Source: a virus. From it: 20,031 nucleotides of DNA. The position numbers and the translations under genes were made by a program. Of the stretch, positions 13,296 to 18,885 are shown one piece after another (positions within the stretch are counted from its first letter, which is position 1; every line of letters starts with the position of its first letter). The DNA lies in the IMG/VR virus record IMGVR_UViG_3300035681_000155, positions 1 to 20,031 of that record; one strand, given 5' to 3'. The notes under the pieces are model-generated. The model was not told the origin of the DNA and searched no databases. It saw nothing but the letters and a program-made list of their open reading frames with translations.

Positions 13296-13365
13296 TTTCA
13301 TCTCTCATTTCAAAAACGTAATGCCCACAACCACCGGGTATATACCGAACTCGGAAGTGAGTCAT
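13288..13365 (-). CDS. 25-residue micro-protein
   Basis: The frame MTHFRVRYIPGGCGHYVFEM then RDENE. Its ATG forms an ATGA overlap with the stop of the gene at 13362-13589, and its stop overlaps the start of the next frame. It reads like one beta hairpin (FRVRYIPGG-CGHYVFE). It may be a real micro-protein or the end of a decayed gene. The overlaps on both sides are the main support. Confidence 0.45.
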   Translation of the reverse strand: MTHFRVRYIPGGCGHYVFEMRDENE

Positions 13366-13589
13366 TCTTCAACTCCAAAATGTTTCTTGATTGCCCGAGA
13401 ACAATCGTGGGTACCTCTTGCCCATTCTGAACTCATTTTATGATCGAGCAACAGATCACATTGGTTGGCACACTCCCCCACAATCAACTTGGCAAACCGT
13501 TCGAGTTCTTCTTCTGTAAAAACCCACTTCTCGCTAGCGATGTTCTCTACTAGCGCATCTAAAGCTAAATCTCTAATTCGTTCGTTCAT
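13362..13589 (-). CDS. NERIREL-family small protein, copy 4
   Basis: 75 residues: MNERIRDLALDALVENIASE, then EEELERFAKLIVGECANQC and tail RAIKKHFGVEE. This is the most complete copy, with all three family elements (N-terminal box, FAKLIVGEC helix, KKHFGVE tail). Start 13589 has GAGG five bases upstream and lies 7 nt after the stop of the gene above. It is transcribed from P5. Confidence 0.82.
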   Translation of the reverse strand: MNERIRDLALDALVENIASEKWVFTEEELERFAKLIVGECANQCDLLLDHKMSSEWARGTHDCSRAIKKHFGVEE

Positions 13590-13596
13590 AATAACC

Positions 13597-14310
13597 TCAC
13601 GCAAGTTTAGCACGGATCATGGTCGTCTGCTTAGTGCCCTTGTACTCATCATGGGACTTAACCGTAGCAGCGATCTTGACGGGGGCACCAACTTCAACTC
13701 TAAGATCCTTCCAGATGTTGACGATGTTGCCGAAGCAATCACGGAACACGGACAGGAACATGGGCCCGAAGCTACTCATACCCATGTCCCGACCACGCAC
13801 CAGCACGGCGTCAATAACCAGCTTATCGCCAGGTTGGCCCAGCCAGTTGCTGACAGGCTCTGCAGCTTTCTTAGCAGCAACCTCGGCATCAGTAGGCAGA
13901 GCAAACGGAGCCACAACAGCAGGATCACGCTGCCAAAGCAACTTCGTTTTGCTGGCATCGGGGGCCCAACCATCACGCAGGTTGCCCTTGCCGCCCACTT
14001 TGTACTGAGCAACCACGCCCAGCGTGTCCACGACAAAGACATAGAGCACAGGGATCACGCTGCGACTGCCGTAGTCTGCCCAGCGAGTATACGCCGTGGC
14101 TTCCACAGTGACTTGGTCAGCAGCCACAGGCACGGCCCAATGGTTGGCAACCTGCTCCCGAGTGTGACAGCTATTGAAGCGGGCGCTGTACTGTCGGAAC
14201 AGGAACTGGGCCTGCTTAGCTGACTTGAAGAACCCCAGGTTCTTGTTGCACAAGCCTTTGAGGCTGATGAACAGGTTTTGCTCATCTGGGCTAGCGAAGT
14301 CGAAACTCAT
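13597..14310 (-). CDS. conserved protein with probable C-terminal OB-like domain
   Basis: 237 residues starting MSFDFASPDEQNLFISLKGL. The N-terminal 70 residues are helical and include NLGFFKSAKQAQFLFRQY and HTREQVANHWAVPV. The rest is beta-rich, ending VGAPVKIAATVKSHDEYKGT then KQTTMIRAKLA. That ending (VK.HdeYkG.kqT.l.R.K) is a pattern I associate with small OB-like C-terminal domains of phage DNA-metabolism hypotheticals. A single-stranded DNA-binding role is possible but unproven. GGAG sets the start. It is visibly more GC-rich than its neighbours (about 52-55% in sampled lines against about 42%). Confidence 0.75.
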   Translation of the reverse strand: MSFDFASPDEQNLFISLKGLCNKNLGFFKSAKQAQFLFRQYSARFNSCHTREQVANHWAVPVAADQVTVEATAYTRWADYGSRSVIPVLYVFVVDTLGVVAQYKVGGKGNLRDGWAPDASKTKLLWQRDPAVVAPFALPTDAEVAAKKAAEPVSNWLGQPGDKLVIDAVLVRGRDMGMSSFGPMFLSVFRDCFGNIVNIWKDLRVEVGAPVKIAATVKSHDEYKGTKQTTMIRAKLA

Positions 14311-14346
14311 CTGAATCTCCAATAAATGAATCACTCAACAGAATCA

Positions 14347-14374
14347 ATTATACAGGACTCAGCAGAAAGTGCAA
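14347..14374 (-). promoter_or_regulatory. sigma70 early promoter P5
   Basis: Minus strand: TTGCAC (14374-14369), a 16-bp spacer, TATAAT (14352-14347). The -10 region and leader closely match P2. It drives the operon from 14310 down to at least 11372. Confidence 0.85.
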
Positions 14375-14386
14375 CCGGTTTTTGCA

Positions 14387-14404
14387 TGTTGCGAAAATAC
14401 AACA
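14387..14404. promoter_or_regulatory. 18-bp inverted-repeat operator 5a
   Basis: TGTTGC-gaaaat-ACAACA, 12 bp upstream of the P5 -35 box, centred about -56. Confidence 0.7.
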
Positions 14405-14408
14405 ATTT

Positions 14409-14426
14409 TGTTGTGTAAAAACAACA
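14409..14426. promoter_or_regulatory. 18-bp inverted-repeat operator 5b
   Basis: TGTTGT-gtaaaa-ACAACA, 22 bp from operator 5a and 5 bp downstream of the stop of the gene at 14432-14749. Confidence 0.7.
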
Positions 14427-14431
14427 CCTAG

Positions 14432-14749
14432 TCAAGGGGTGATCCAGCGGATATTTTCTTCGAATCTGATGTTTTCATACCCATCATACTCATCTATGAC
14501 AAAGCGTCTGCCCTCAGGAACCCAGCAAATTGTCAGGTCAGAAGCTCCATCATAGCCGCTCTCGCCGTACTTTTCCCGGCAGTATTCAATGATGGTATCT
14601 ACATCCTCATCATCATCGGGGTTCTCGAGCATCGCCACGATCTTGGGATCGAAAAGCATTTCCTCGATGCCGTACCAGGAGTACCATCCCGCGCCATATC
14701 CAGGAGAAACCAGGACGGCGACTTTACCATCACGCACCACTTTATCCAT
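14432..14749 (-). CDS. conserved phage protein, SPGYGAGWYSW family
   Basis: 105 residues: MDKVVRDGKVAVLVSPGYGA then GWYSWYGIEEMLFDPKIVAM, a very acidic centre (ENPDDDEDVDTIIEYCREKY) and a C-terminal beta part (LTICWVPEGRRFVIDEYDG). The start IRDGKVAVL.SPG.GAGW.TW is a pattern I know from small proteins in many phages, function unknown. It overlaps the upstream gene by 8 nt and belongs to the P6 operon. Confidence 0.82.
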   Translation of the reverse strand: MDKVVRDGKVAVLVSPGYGAGWYSWYGIEEMLFDPKIVAMLENPDDDEDVDTIIEYCREKYGESGYDGASDLTICWVPEGRRFVIDEYDGYENIRFEENIRWITP

Positions 14750-15122
14750 TAGATAAACTCCTGCTCAGGTACCCGAAAGGAAGCCCATTGGTATACTCAA
14801 AGTGTTCATTATCTCCGGCTAGATCTTCGGCGTCCATCAACCACCCGATGGCACGGTCCCTGCTAGCTCCAATCTCGAGGAGTTTAGAAACTCGTTCCTC
14901 GAACCGGCAAATTGCTTCCTTCTCCGCCGCACGCTCTTCTTCCATGACCTCTTTCAACTGAATGGAGAGCGCCTCAATCTGAGCAATGAAACCTTCCAGC
15001 GTCCAATTGGAAGTGTCCACACCGCGAGGGCGAACCCCGTGGACATCTTTGTACATGTCCCACCAAGTGGCTTGCGCCTGCTCGAGGGGGGTCAACTCTT
15101 CCCAACTTTTCAGATCGCTCAT
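14742..15122 (-). CDS. conserved phage protein, first gene of the P6 operon
   Basis: 126 residues starting MSDLKSWEELTPLEQAQATW. Conserved-looking elements: WDMYKDVHGVRPRGVDTSNW, a long acidic helix (EALSIQLKEVMEEERAAEKE), RDRAIGWLMDAEDLAGDNEH and YTNGLPFGYL. I recall this architecture from hypothetical proteins in many podo-, sipho- and myoviruses. The start at 15122 fits the leader after P6; a TTG 21 nt upstream is rejected. Function unknown; the long helix suggests coiled-coil assembly. Confidence 0.82.
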   Translation of the reverse strand: MSDLKSWEELTPLEQAQATWWDMYKDVHGVRPRGVDTSNWTLEGFIAQIEALSIQLKEVMEEERAAEKEAICRFEERVSKLLEIGASRDRAIGWLMDAEDLAGDNEHFEYTNGLPFGYLSRSLSNG

Positions 15123-15155
15123 CTTTCTACGCCTTGTTGTCAATCAACACTATGC

Positions 15156-15183
15156 ATTATACAGGTCTTGCATGAAAGTGCAA
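15156..15183 (-). promoter_or_regulatory. sigma70 early promoter P6
   Basis: Minus strand: TTGCAC (15183-15178), a 16-bp spacer, TATAAT (15161-15156). It drives the two-gene operon 15122-14432. Confidence 0.85.
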
Positions 15184-15197
15184 CCACTTTTTTACGG

Positions 15198-15215
15198 TGT
15201 TGTTTTGTTACAACA
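15198..15215. promoter_or_regulatory. 18-bp inverted-repeat operator 6a
   Basis: TGTTGT-tttgtt-ACAACA, 14 bp upstream of the P6 -35 box. It covers the stop codon of the HNH gene (15208). Confidence 0.7.
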
Positions 15216-15762
15216 CTCGAGAATGCCTAGGGAGCCCGGTTTTCAGGTACTCCATCTGATCGGCAAGAATGTTGCGATTTTGCAACAGAAGGTGCTCATA
15301 TAGGTTTGGAATGTAAGGGGCGTAGCACAGTTCCATGCCTGCTTCTTCTGGAGTGCGACTTCCCTTAGACATGTTGCAACCCATGCAAGAAGTGACCACA
15401 TTCATCCATTTGTTTTCACCTCCTCGCGCTCGAGGTACGATATGGTCTCTTGATAAGTTTCTGTAGTTGAACTGCTTAGCACAGTAAGCACAGGTGTGCT
15501 TGTCACGACCAAAGAGGGTTCGATTAGTTAAAGACACACGACCAGAACGCTCTTTCTTGTAGGCAGATGTATCTACTGCAATGATTGAATGTGTGGTTAC
15601 TGAGGAACGCTCTCCAGTTTTGCGCTGTATACCTCCGTAAAGAGTTCTTACAGGTTCACCTAGCGTCCAAGAAACTTTTCCTGTTGTGTAGTAAGAGACA
15701 GCTTCTTTGATAGTCAACCATTCACGCGGCATACCTGCAATGTCAAGTGAAAGGATTTGCAT
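15208..15762 (-). CDS. HNH endonuclease
   Basis: 184 residues. The N-terminal part (EWLTIKEAVSYYTTGKVSWT) resembles the small helical domain before many phage HNH nucleases. The nuclease core holds zinc ligands CAYC (C91, C94) and CMGC (C126, C129), the catalytic DHIVP (D106, H107), N121 in MNVV and N130 with KG after it, so all HNH elements are present. It cuts or nicks DNA. It could be a free-standing homing endonuclease or a phage-encoded defence or packaging-type nuclease, and the sequence does not decide. GGAGTGAACT sets the start. It lies just downstream of two tRNA genes, a common site for such genes. Confidence 0.88.
   Translation of the reverse strand: MQILSLDIAGMPREWLTIKEAVSYYTTGKVSWTLGEPVRTLYGGIQRKTGERSSVTTHSIIAVDTSAYKKERSGRVSLTNRTLFGRDKHTCAYCAKQFNYRNLSRDHIVPRARGGENKWMNVVTSCMGCNMSKGSRTPEEAGMELCYAPYIPNLYEHLLLQNRNILADQMEYLKTGLPRHSRVL
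15270..15287. promoter_or_regulatory. 18-bp inverted-repeat operator 6b (inside HNH gene)
   Basis: TGTTGC-gatttt-GCAACA, wholly within the HNH coding sequence and 72 bp centre to centre from 6a, much farther than the 22-24 bp of the tandem pairs. It could be a distal site that loops to 6a, or a chance match; its arms are perfect. Confidence 0.5.
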
Positions 15763-15785
15763 AGTTCACTCCATGAACAAATACA

Positions 15786-15793
15786 AGTATTTA
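15786..15793 (-). promoter_or_regulatory. possible weak late promoter (AATAAATA)
   Basis: Minus strand AATAAATA just after the tRNA-Trp CCA end, one base from the T4 late consensus TATAAATA and about 25 bp upstream of the HNH start. Spacing fits, but the first base differs, and it may simply be AT-rich spacer. Confidence 0.3.
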
Positions 15794-15794
15794 T

Positions 15795-15869
15795 TGGCCT
15801 CGGTGTACGGACTCGAACCGCATCTTTTGATTTTGGAGATCAACGTGCTGCCATTAACACTACACCGAG
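15795..15869 (-). tRNA. tRNA-Trp(CCA)
   Basis: 75 nt including an encoded CCA. Acceptor CTCGGTG/CACCGAG, D-arm GTGT...GCAC, anticodon stem TTGAT/ATCAA around loop CTCCAAA (anticodon CCA), T-arm TGCGG-TTCGAGT-CCGTA with one G-T pair. Discriminator G. Two bases separate it from tRNA-Arg. Confidence 0.93.
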
Positions 15870-15871
15870 AT

Positions 15872-15947
15872 TGGCCTGCCCGGCAGGAATCGAACCTGCG
15901 ACCCACAGCTTAGAAGGCTGTTGTTCTATCCGCTGAACTACGGGCAG
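15872..15947 (-). tRNA. tRNA-Arg(UCU)
   Basis: 76 nt including an encoded CCA. Acceptor CTGCCCG/CGGGCAG, D-arm GTTC...GAAC, anticodon loop CTTCTAA (UCU), T-arm GCAGG-TTCGATT-CCTGC. It reads AGA/AGG. Its first base follows the stop codon of the gene at 15948-16241 directly. Confidence 0.96.
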
Positions 15948-16241
15948 TTATTTGTTGTCAGTAACTAAGAAGATGTTCTTGTCAGGAAAGCGTGTCTTGG
16001 TGTTCTCTAGAGCTTCTTGCTCGCTAAAGCCCTGAGCTACAAACTCCTCTTCCTCAAAAGTGTGAACTAGAAAGTAAGTTTTTCCCGATTGTTCAACTTG
16101 TTCTATAGTTACAAATTTGGTGTTTTTTCTTGCTTCTTCAAAAAACAATTGATCAGATTGTTCCTTCACCTCTTGACTCCTACGAAGAAAGTATAGTGTG
16201 AGAAGAAAGACGAAGACCTGCAAGACAATTTCGAAGAACAT
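15948..16241 (-). CDS. small single-span membrane protein
   Basis: 97 residues. An N-terminal transmembrane helix (MFFEIVLQVFVFLLTLYFLR) is followed by a short charged linker and a cytoplasmic-looking domain of about 60 residues (KFVTIEQVEQSGKTYFLVHT, ending DKNIFLVTDNK) with beta-helix alternation. AAGGAG five bases upstream sets the start. P7 drives it together with tRNA-Arg and tRNA-Trp. No family name is known to me; similar membrane proteins occur beside tRNAs in T4-likes. Confidence 0.8.
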   Translation of the reverse strand: MFFEIVLQVFVFLLTLYFLRRSQEVKEQSDQLFFEEARKNTKFVTIEQVEQSGKTYFLVHTFEEEEFVAQGFSEQEALENTKTRFPDKNIFLVTDNK

Positions 16242-16262
16242 AGGGGCTCCTTTGTTTTATGT

Positions 16263-16291
16263 ATCATAAATGGACTAGCTTCTCCTGTCAA
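16263..16291 (-). promoter_or_regulatory. sigma70 promoter P7
   Basis: Minus strand: TTGACA (16291-16286), a 17-bp spacer, TATGAT (16268-16263). It is the only clear minus-strand sigma70 promoter here without a TGTTG-N8-CAACA operator. Confidence 0.82.
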
Positions 16292-16307
16292 GCGTAAGTA
16301 AAACTTT

Positions 16308-16315
16308 TATAAATA
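16308..16315 (+). promoter_or_regulatory. T4-type late promoter (TATAAATA)
   Basis: An exact TATAAATA, 24 bp before the ATG at 16339 and followed by AAGGAGG at 16328-16334. It starts the late plus-strand operon and lies only 17 bp from the -35 box of the divergent early promoter P7. Confidence 0.8.
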
Positions 16316-16338
16316 CATGGTACTTATAAGGAGGTACC

Positions 16339-16884
16339 ATGACAAAAAAGCTAGCGTCGCTACTTTTTGTTATGTCTACATGCGCTCTCGCTCAAACTGA
16401 TGTGATTGTAACTGATTCTACTTCAAAAAGTACAGTAGATTCTAGAACAACCAGTATCAATGAGACTACTGTAAAGTCTCCACCACCTTCTGCTATATCT
16501 CCGTCAATGACTATTCTGAACAATGATATCTGTACTACAGGTGTCAGTGGGTCAGTTCAGACACAGATTCTGGGGATATCGGGAGGATCAACTATCAGAG
16601 ATCTCAACTGTGAAAGGTTAAAACTCGCAAAATCTCTCTTTGACATGGGTATGAAAGTGGCAGCAGTTTCTACACTTTGCCAAGATCACCGAGTGTTTAC
16701 ATCTATGATGGATGCAGGAACACCCTGTCCTATTGATGGAAAAATAGGTGATGAGGCGAAAAGAATCTGGGATGCAAGTCCAGAGCGTAAACCACAACCA
16801 ATGAAAGAACAAAACAATGCAAGTTTCTGGCAAAAAGTTTCTGCTGGGCTTGGCACTCTTCTTCTCATCGCTCTCATACTCTAA
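16339..16884 (+). CDS. secreted/membrane-anchored late protein of marine T4-like type
   Basis: 181 residues. Sec signal peptide (MTKKLASLLFVMSTCALA, cut before QTD), a Ser/Thr-rich low-complexity stretch (residues 25-50), then a compact cysteine-containing domain (DICTTGVSGSVQTQILGISG, NCERLKLAKSLFDMGMKVAA, TLCQDHRVF, GTPCPIDGKIG) and a C-terminal hydrophobic helix (about 163-181). I recall the DIC.TGVSG.VQTQILGIS...NCERLKL...MGMKVAAVS pattern from hypothetical proteins in marine T4-like genomes. The mature protein would sit in the periplasm, anchored by the tail, or be carried in the virion. It begins the late operon with an excellent ribosome binding site. Confidence 0.82.
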   Translation: MTKKLASLLFVMSTCALAQTDVIVTDSTSKSTVDSRTTSINETTVKSPPPSAISPSMTILNNDICTTGVSGSVQTQILGISGGSTIRDLNCERLKLAKSLFDMGMKVAAVSTLCQDHRVFTSMMDAGTPCPIDGKIGDEAKRIWDASPERKPQPMKEQNNASFWQKVSAGLGTLLLIALIL

Positions 16885-18271
16885 CGCTCAGGATATTCAA
16901 ACAACCCCCAATCTAATTCAGCCGAATGGCTGGCAGGGGTGTTTGGATCAGTTCAGCGGAATGATTTGGGGAGGAACAAGGGGAGGTCCTTGCCCTGTAC
17001 AGCGCTCAGGTGACGGTGCTATACTGTTTAGTTACGGTACCACCACACTAAATCAATCAGTTGCAATCAACCAAGCACTAAGCGGGACGGGGATACAAGT
17101 GCGTGGGTATGATTACAGTTGGAATATCAAGAATGCAAACGCAGGTGCTGCTGGTCAATCCCATGAAGCAGACCCGCTTCAGATAACAGTCGCCCTTACT
17201 AATTCAAATGGAAATACTTTAGAATCAAAGACATATGACTATTCTTATAGAATATTTAATTGGACAACTTATTCGGGTTCACAAACATTTGAAAATCGTT
17301 ATTCTTTATCAGAGGTAGATAGGTTAAACATTGCCATTAGGGGGTCTGATAGGGGGTATTGGGCAGGTTACTATGGGTCTGAGATAAGAAATATTGATGT
17401 AAGATTACGCTATTCTTTAGATCCGTGTGCATTAAATCCTTTGTCATCACCTTCTTGCTCAGGATTTGCTGAAGCATTTAAGTTACAACAATGCACCGCT
17501 AACCCATTATTTGATTCATCTTGTCCAGGATATTCACAAGCGTATTTTACACAACAATGTACAGCTAACCCTCTTTATAATGCAGGTTGCCAGGGATATG
17601 CACAGGCGTTCTTTAATCAGCAATGTTCTATTAATGTATTTTACAACCCACAGTGTCCCGGGTATCAACAAGCATACCAACAAAAAATACAGGAAGACGC
17701 TTGTAAAGCCAATCCACAAAGTAATCCTCAATGTGCAGGATTTACACCTGTTGTAGTTGTGACACAATCTACACAACCTGAAGTTGTTATTCAGCAAGAT
17801 CCTGTTGCATTAGTAACTGAAGTTCCTGTGACACCTGATGTGATAGTCAACCAAGTCATAGCTCCCCCAAAACCTTTACCTAAAGAAGTTAATGAAACAA
17901 AAGAACAATCGTTAGGTACTGGAATAATCATTCCAGGATTGAGAATAACATTACTAGATTCTAGAAGGCAAAGTAGACAAACAGAAAATTCAAATCAAGC
18001 TTTAAGACAACCTCTTCCTACAACAAGGGAGACACAAGTTAGAAGAGCAGATCCACAATCACAACAGCAGGCGCAAGTGATGGCAGAAATAGGAACTGTG
18101 CCTGGATTCGAAACGTATCTAAACGCTCCGCTACCTGATGCACAATTTTATCCCTCTAGTGTTATTTACCGAGGTAATGTGATAAACGATAATGCAAGAG
18201 CACAAAGAGCATTGAGTCAAAGGAGCGACAGGCTACATAAGGAGATGGTAGATGAGCAATACAGAAGATAA
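16817..18271 (+). CDS. secreted late protein with five 22-residue cysteine repeats
   Basis: 484 residues. Signal peptide (MQVSGKKFLLGLALFFSSLS, cut near SNA-QD), a beta-rich domain with Tyr, Trp and Gly (about 35-200; PNGWQGCLDQ, GDRGYW-like GSDRGYWAGYY), then five repeats of the form CxxNPx5CxGYxxAYxxQQ beginning at C204, C226, C248, C270 and C296, and a long Gln/Pro/Val-rich, probably disordered tail. The paired cysteines suggest disulfides, so an exported location. The signal peptide confirms a start near 16817, which gives a 68-nt overlap with the previous gene. A virion or cell-surface-interaction role fits the late position. Repeats of this kind occur in marine phage hypotheticals. Confidence 0.82.
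   Translation: MQVSGKKFLLGLALFFSSLSYSNAQDIQTTPNLIQPNGWQGCLDQFSGMIWGGTRGGPCPVQRSGDGAILFSYGTTTLNQSVAINQALSGTGIQVRGYDYSWNIKNANAGAAGQSHEADPLQITVALTNSNGNTLESKTYDYSYRIFNWTTYSGSQTFENRYSLSEVDRLNIAIRGSDRGYWAGYYGSEIRNIDVRLRYSLDPCALNPLSSPSCSGFAEAFKLQQCTANPLFDSSCPGYSQAYFTQQCTANPLYNAGCQGYAQAFFNQQCSINVFYNPQCPGYQQAYQQKIQEDACKANPQSNPQCAGFTPVVVVTQSTQPEVVIQQDPVALVTEVPVTPDVIVNQVIAPPKPLPKEVNETKEQSLGTGIIIPGLRITLLDSRRQSRQTENSNQALRQPLPTTRETQVRRADPQSQQQAQVMAEIGTVPGFETYLNAPLPDAQFYPSSVIYRGNVINDNARAQRALSQRSDRLHKEMVDEQYRR
17426..17760 (+). repeat. five tandem Cys-NP...Cys-GY coding repeats (66-bp period)
   Basis: Units start at 17426, 17492, 17558, 17624 and 17702. The first three spacings are exactly 66 bp, the next is 78 bp and the last unit is shortened. 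The repeat is clearest at the protein level (CxxNP...CxGY..A...QQ), with many synonymous differences, so it is an old duplication under selection. Confidence 0.8.
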
Positions 18272-18884
18272 AAATCTAAACAAAAAAGTAGACGATCTAG
18301 AGGCTGCTGCAAAGAAGTACGCCAGCAAAGACACCGTTATCAGCATTGGGGGATATAGTTTTACTCCCGCAAAACTTATGATTGCATTTGGTATTGTATC
18401 ATCATTGATTGGTGGACTCTATGGAGTCTTTGAGACATATAAAGATTACATGGGCATGAAGAAGAAGATTGCTGAGTATGTTGCCCCTGACTTTAGTGAG
18501 TATGAAACACGCATTATTAAGTTAGAAGAGAACAGCGAGAAAGTGGTTGGTTACACTCGAGATATCAACACCAACCTGAAAGCTGACATTCGTAGAGTAG
18601 AAACTGTTTTGGAGAGTATCGAGCGAGGATATAAAACTGCTCAGCGTGAAGTTGAGAAAGATATTAACGACATTCGCAGACAGGTCGATGGCGAGATAAA
18701 AGAAATTCGCAGAGGTGTTGATGCTCAAGTTCGAGAGATGCAGAAACAAGTGGATGGAACTGTTCAAACCGTTAATGAAAGAGTCAACAGAATAGAGCGT
18801 GATACTGCAAGCGAACTTAGAACTATTAGAAGAGATGTTGATGACAAGATCAAGAAAGCTCTCGACAATCCTTTAGCGAACTAA
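18252..18884 (+). CDS. membrane-anchored coiled-coil late protein
   Basis: 210 residues. An N-terminal soluble helix (about 1-28), one transmembrane segment (AKLMIAFGIVSSLIGGLYGV, about 40-60), then about 130 residues of charged coiled coil with recurring I.R.VD..I..IRR.VD units (DINDIRRQVDGEIKEIRRGV, EMQKQVDGTVQTVNERVNRI). Repeats of about 11 residues are typical of long parallel coiled coils. Start 18252 has GGAG seven bases upstream and overlaps the previous gene by 20 nt. Similar proteins are found near lysis genes of marine T4-likes; a role at the envelope is inferred. Confidence 0.82.
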   Translation: MSNTEDKNLNKKVDDLEAAAKKYASKDTVISIGGYSFTPAKLMIAFGIVSSLIGGLYGVFETYKDYMGMKKKIAEYVAPDFSEYETRIIKLEENSEKVVGYTRDINTNLKADIRRVETVLESIERGYKTAQREVEKDINDIRRQVDGEIKEIRRGVDAQVREMQKQVDGTVQTVNERVNRIERDTASELRTIRRDVDDKIKKALDNPLAN

Positions 18885-18885
18885 C

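Noticed and set aside
13200-13365. Possible tRNA or structured RNA
   Set aside because: The palindrome GGTATATACC and short stems do not form a cloverleaf. Overlapping small frames explain the region better.
13465-14223. 252-codon plus-strand open frame
   Set aside because: It is antisense to the well-supported gene at 13597-14310, has no ribosome binding site, and its product is low-complexity. The GC-rich sense gene explains the missing stops.
14387-14426. The same repeats as intrinsic terminators
   Set aside because: Stems are only 5-8 AT-rich pairs, T-tracts after the stem are inconsistent, and some copies lie inside coding sequence. Termination is not the common feature; promoter proximity is.
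17466-17756. 96-codon frame inside the repeat region
   Set aside because: It is a shadow created by the 66-bp periodic coding repeat in another frame.
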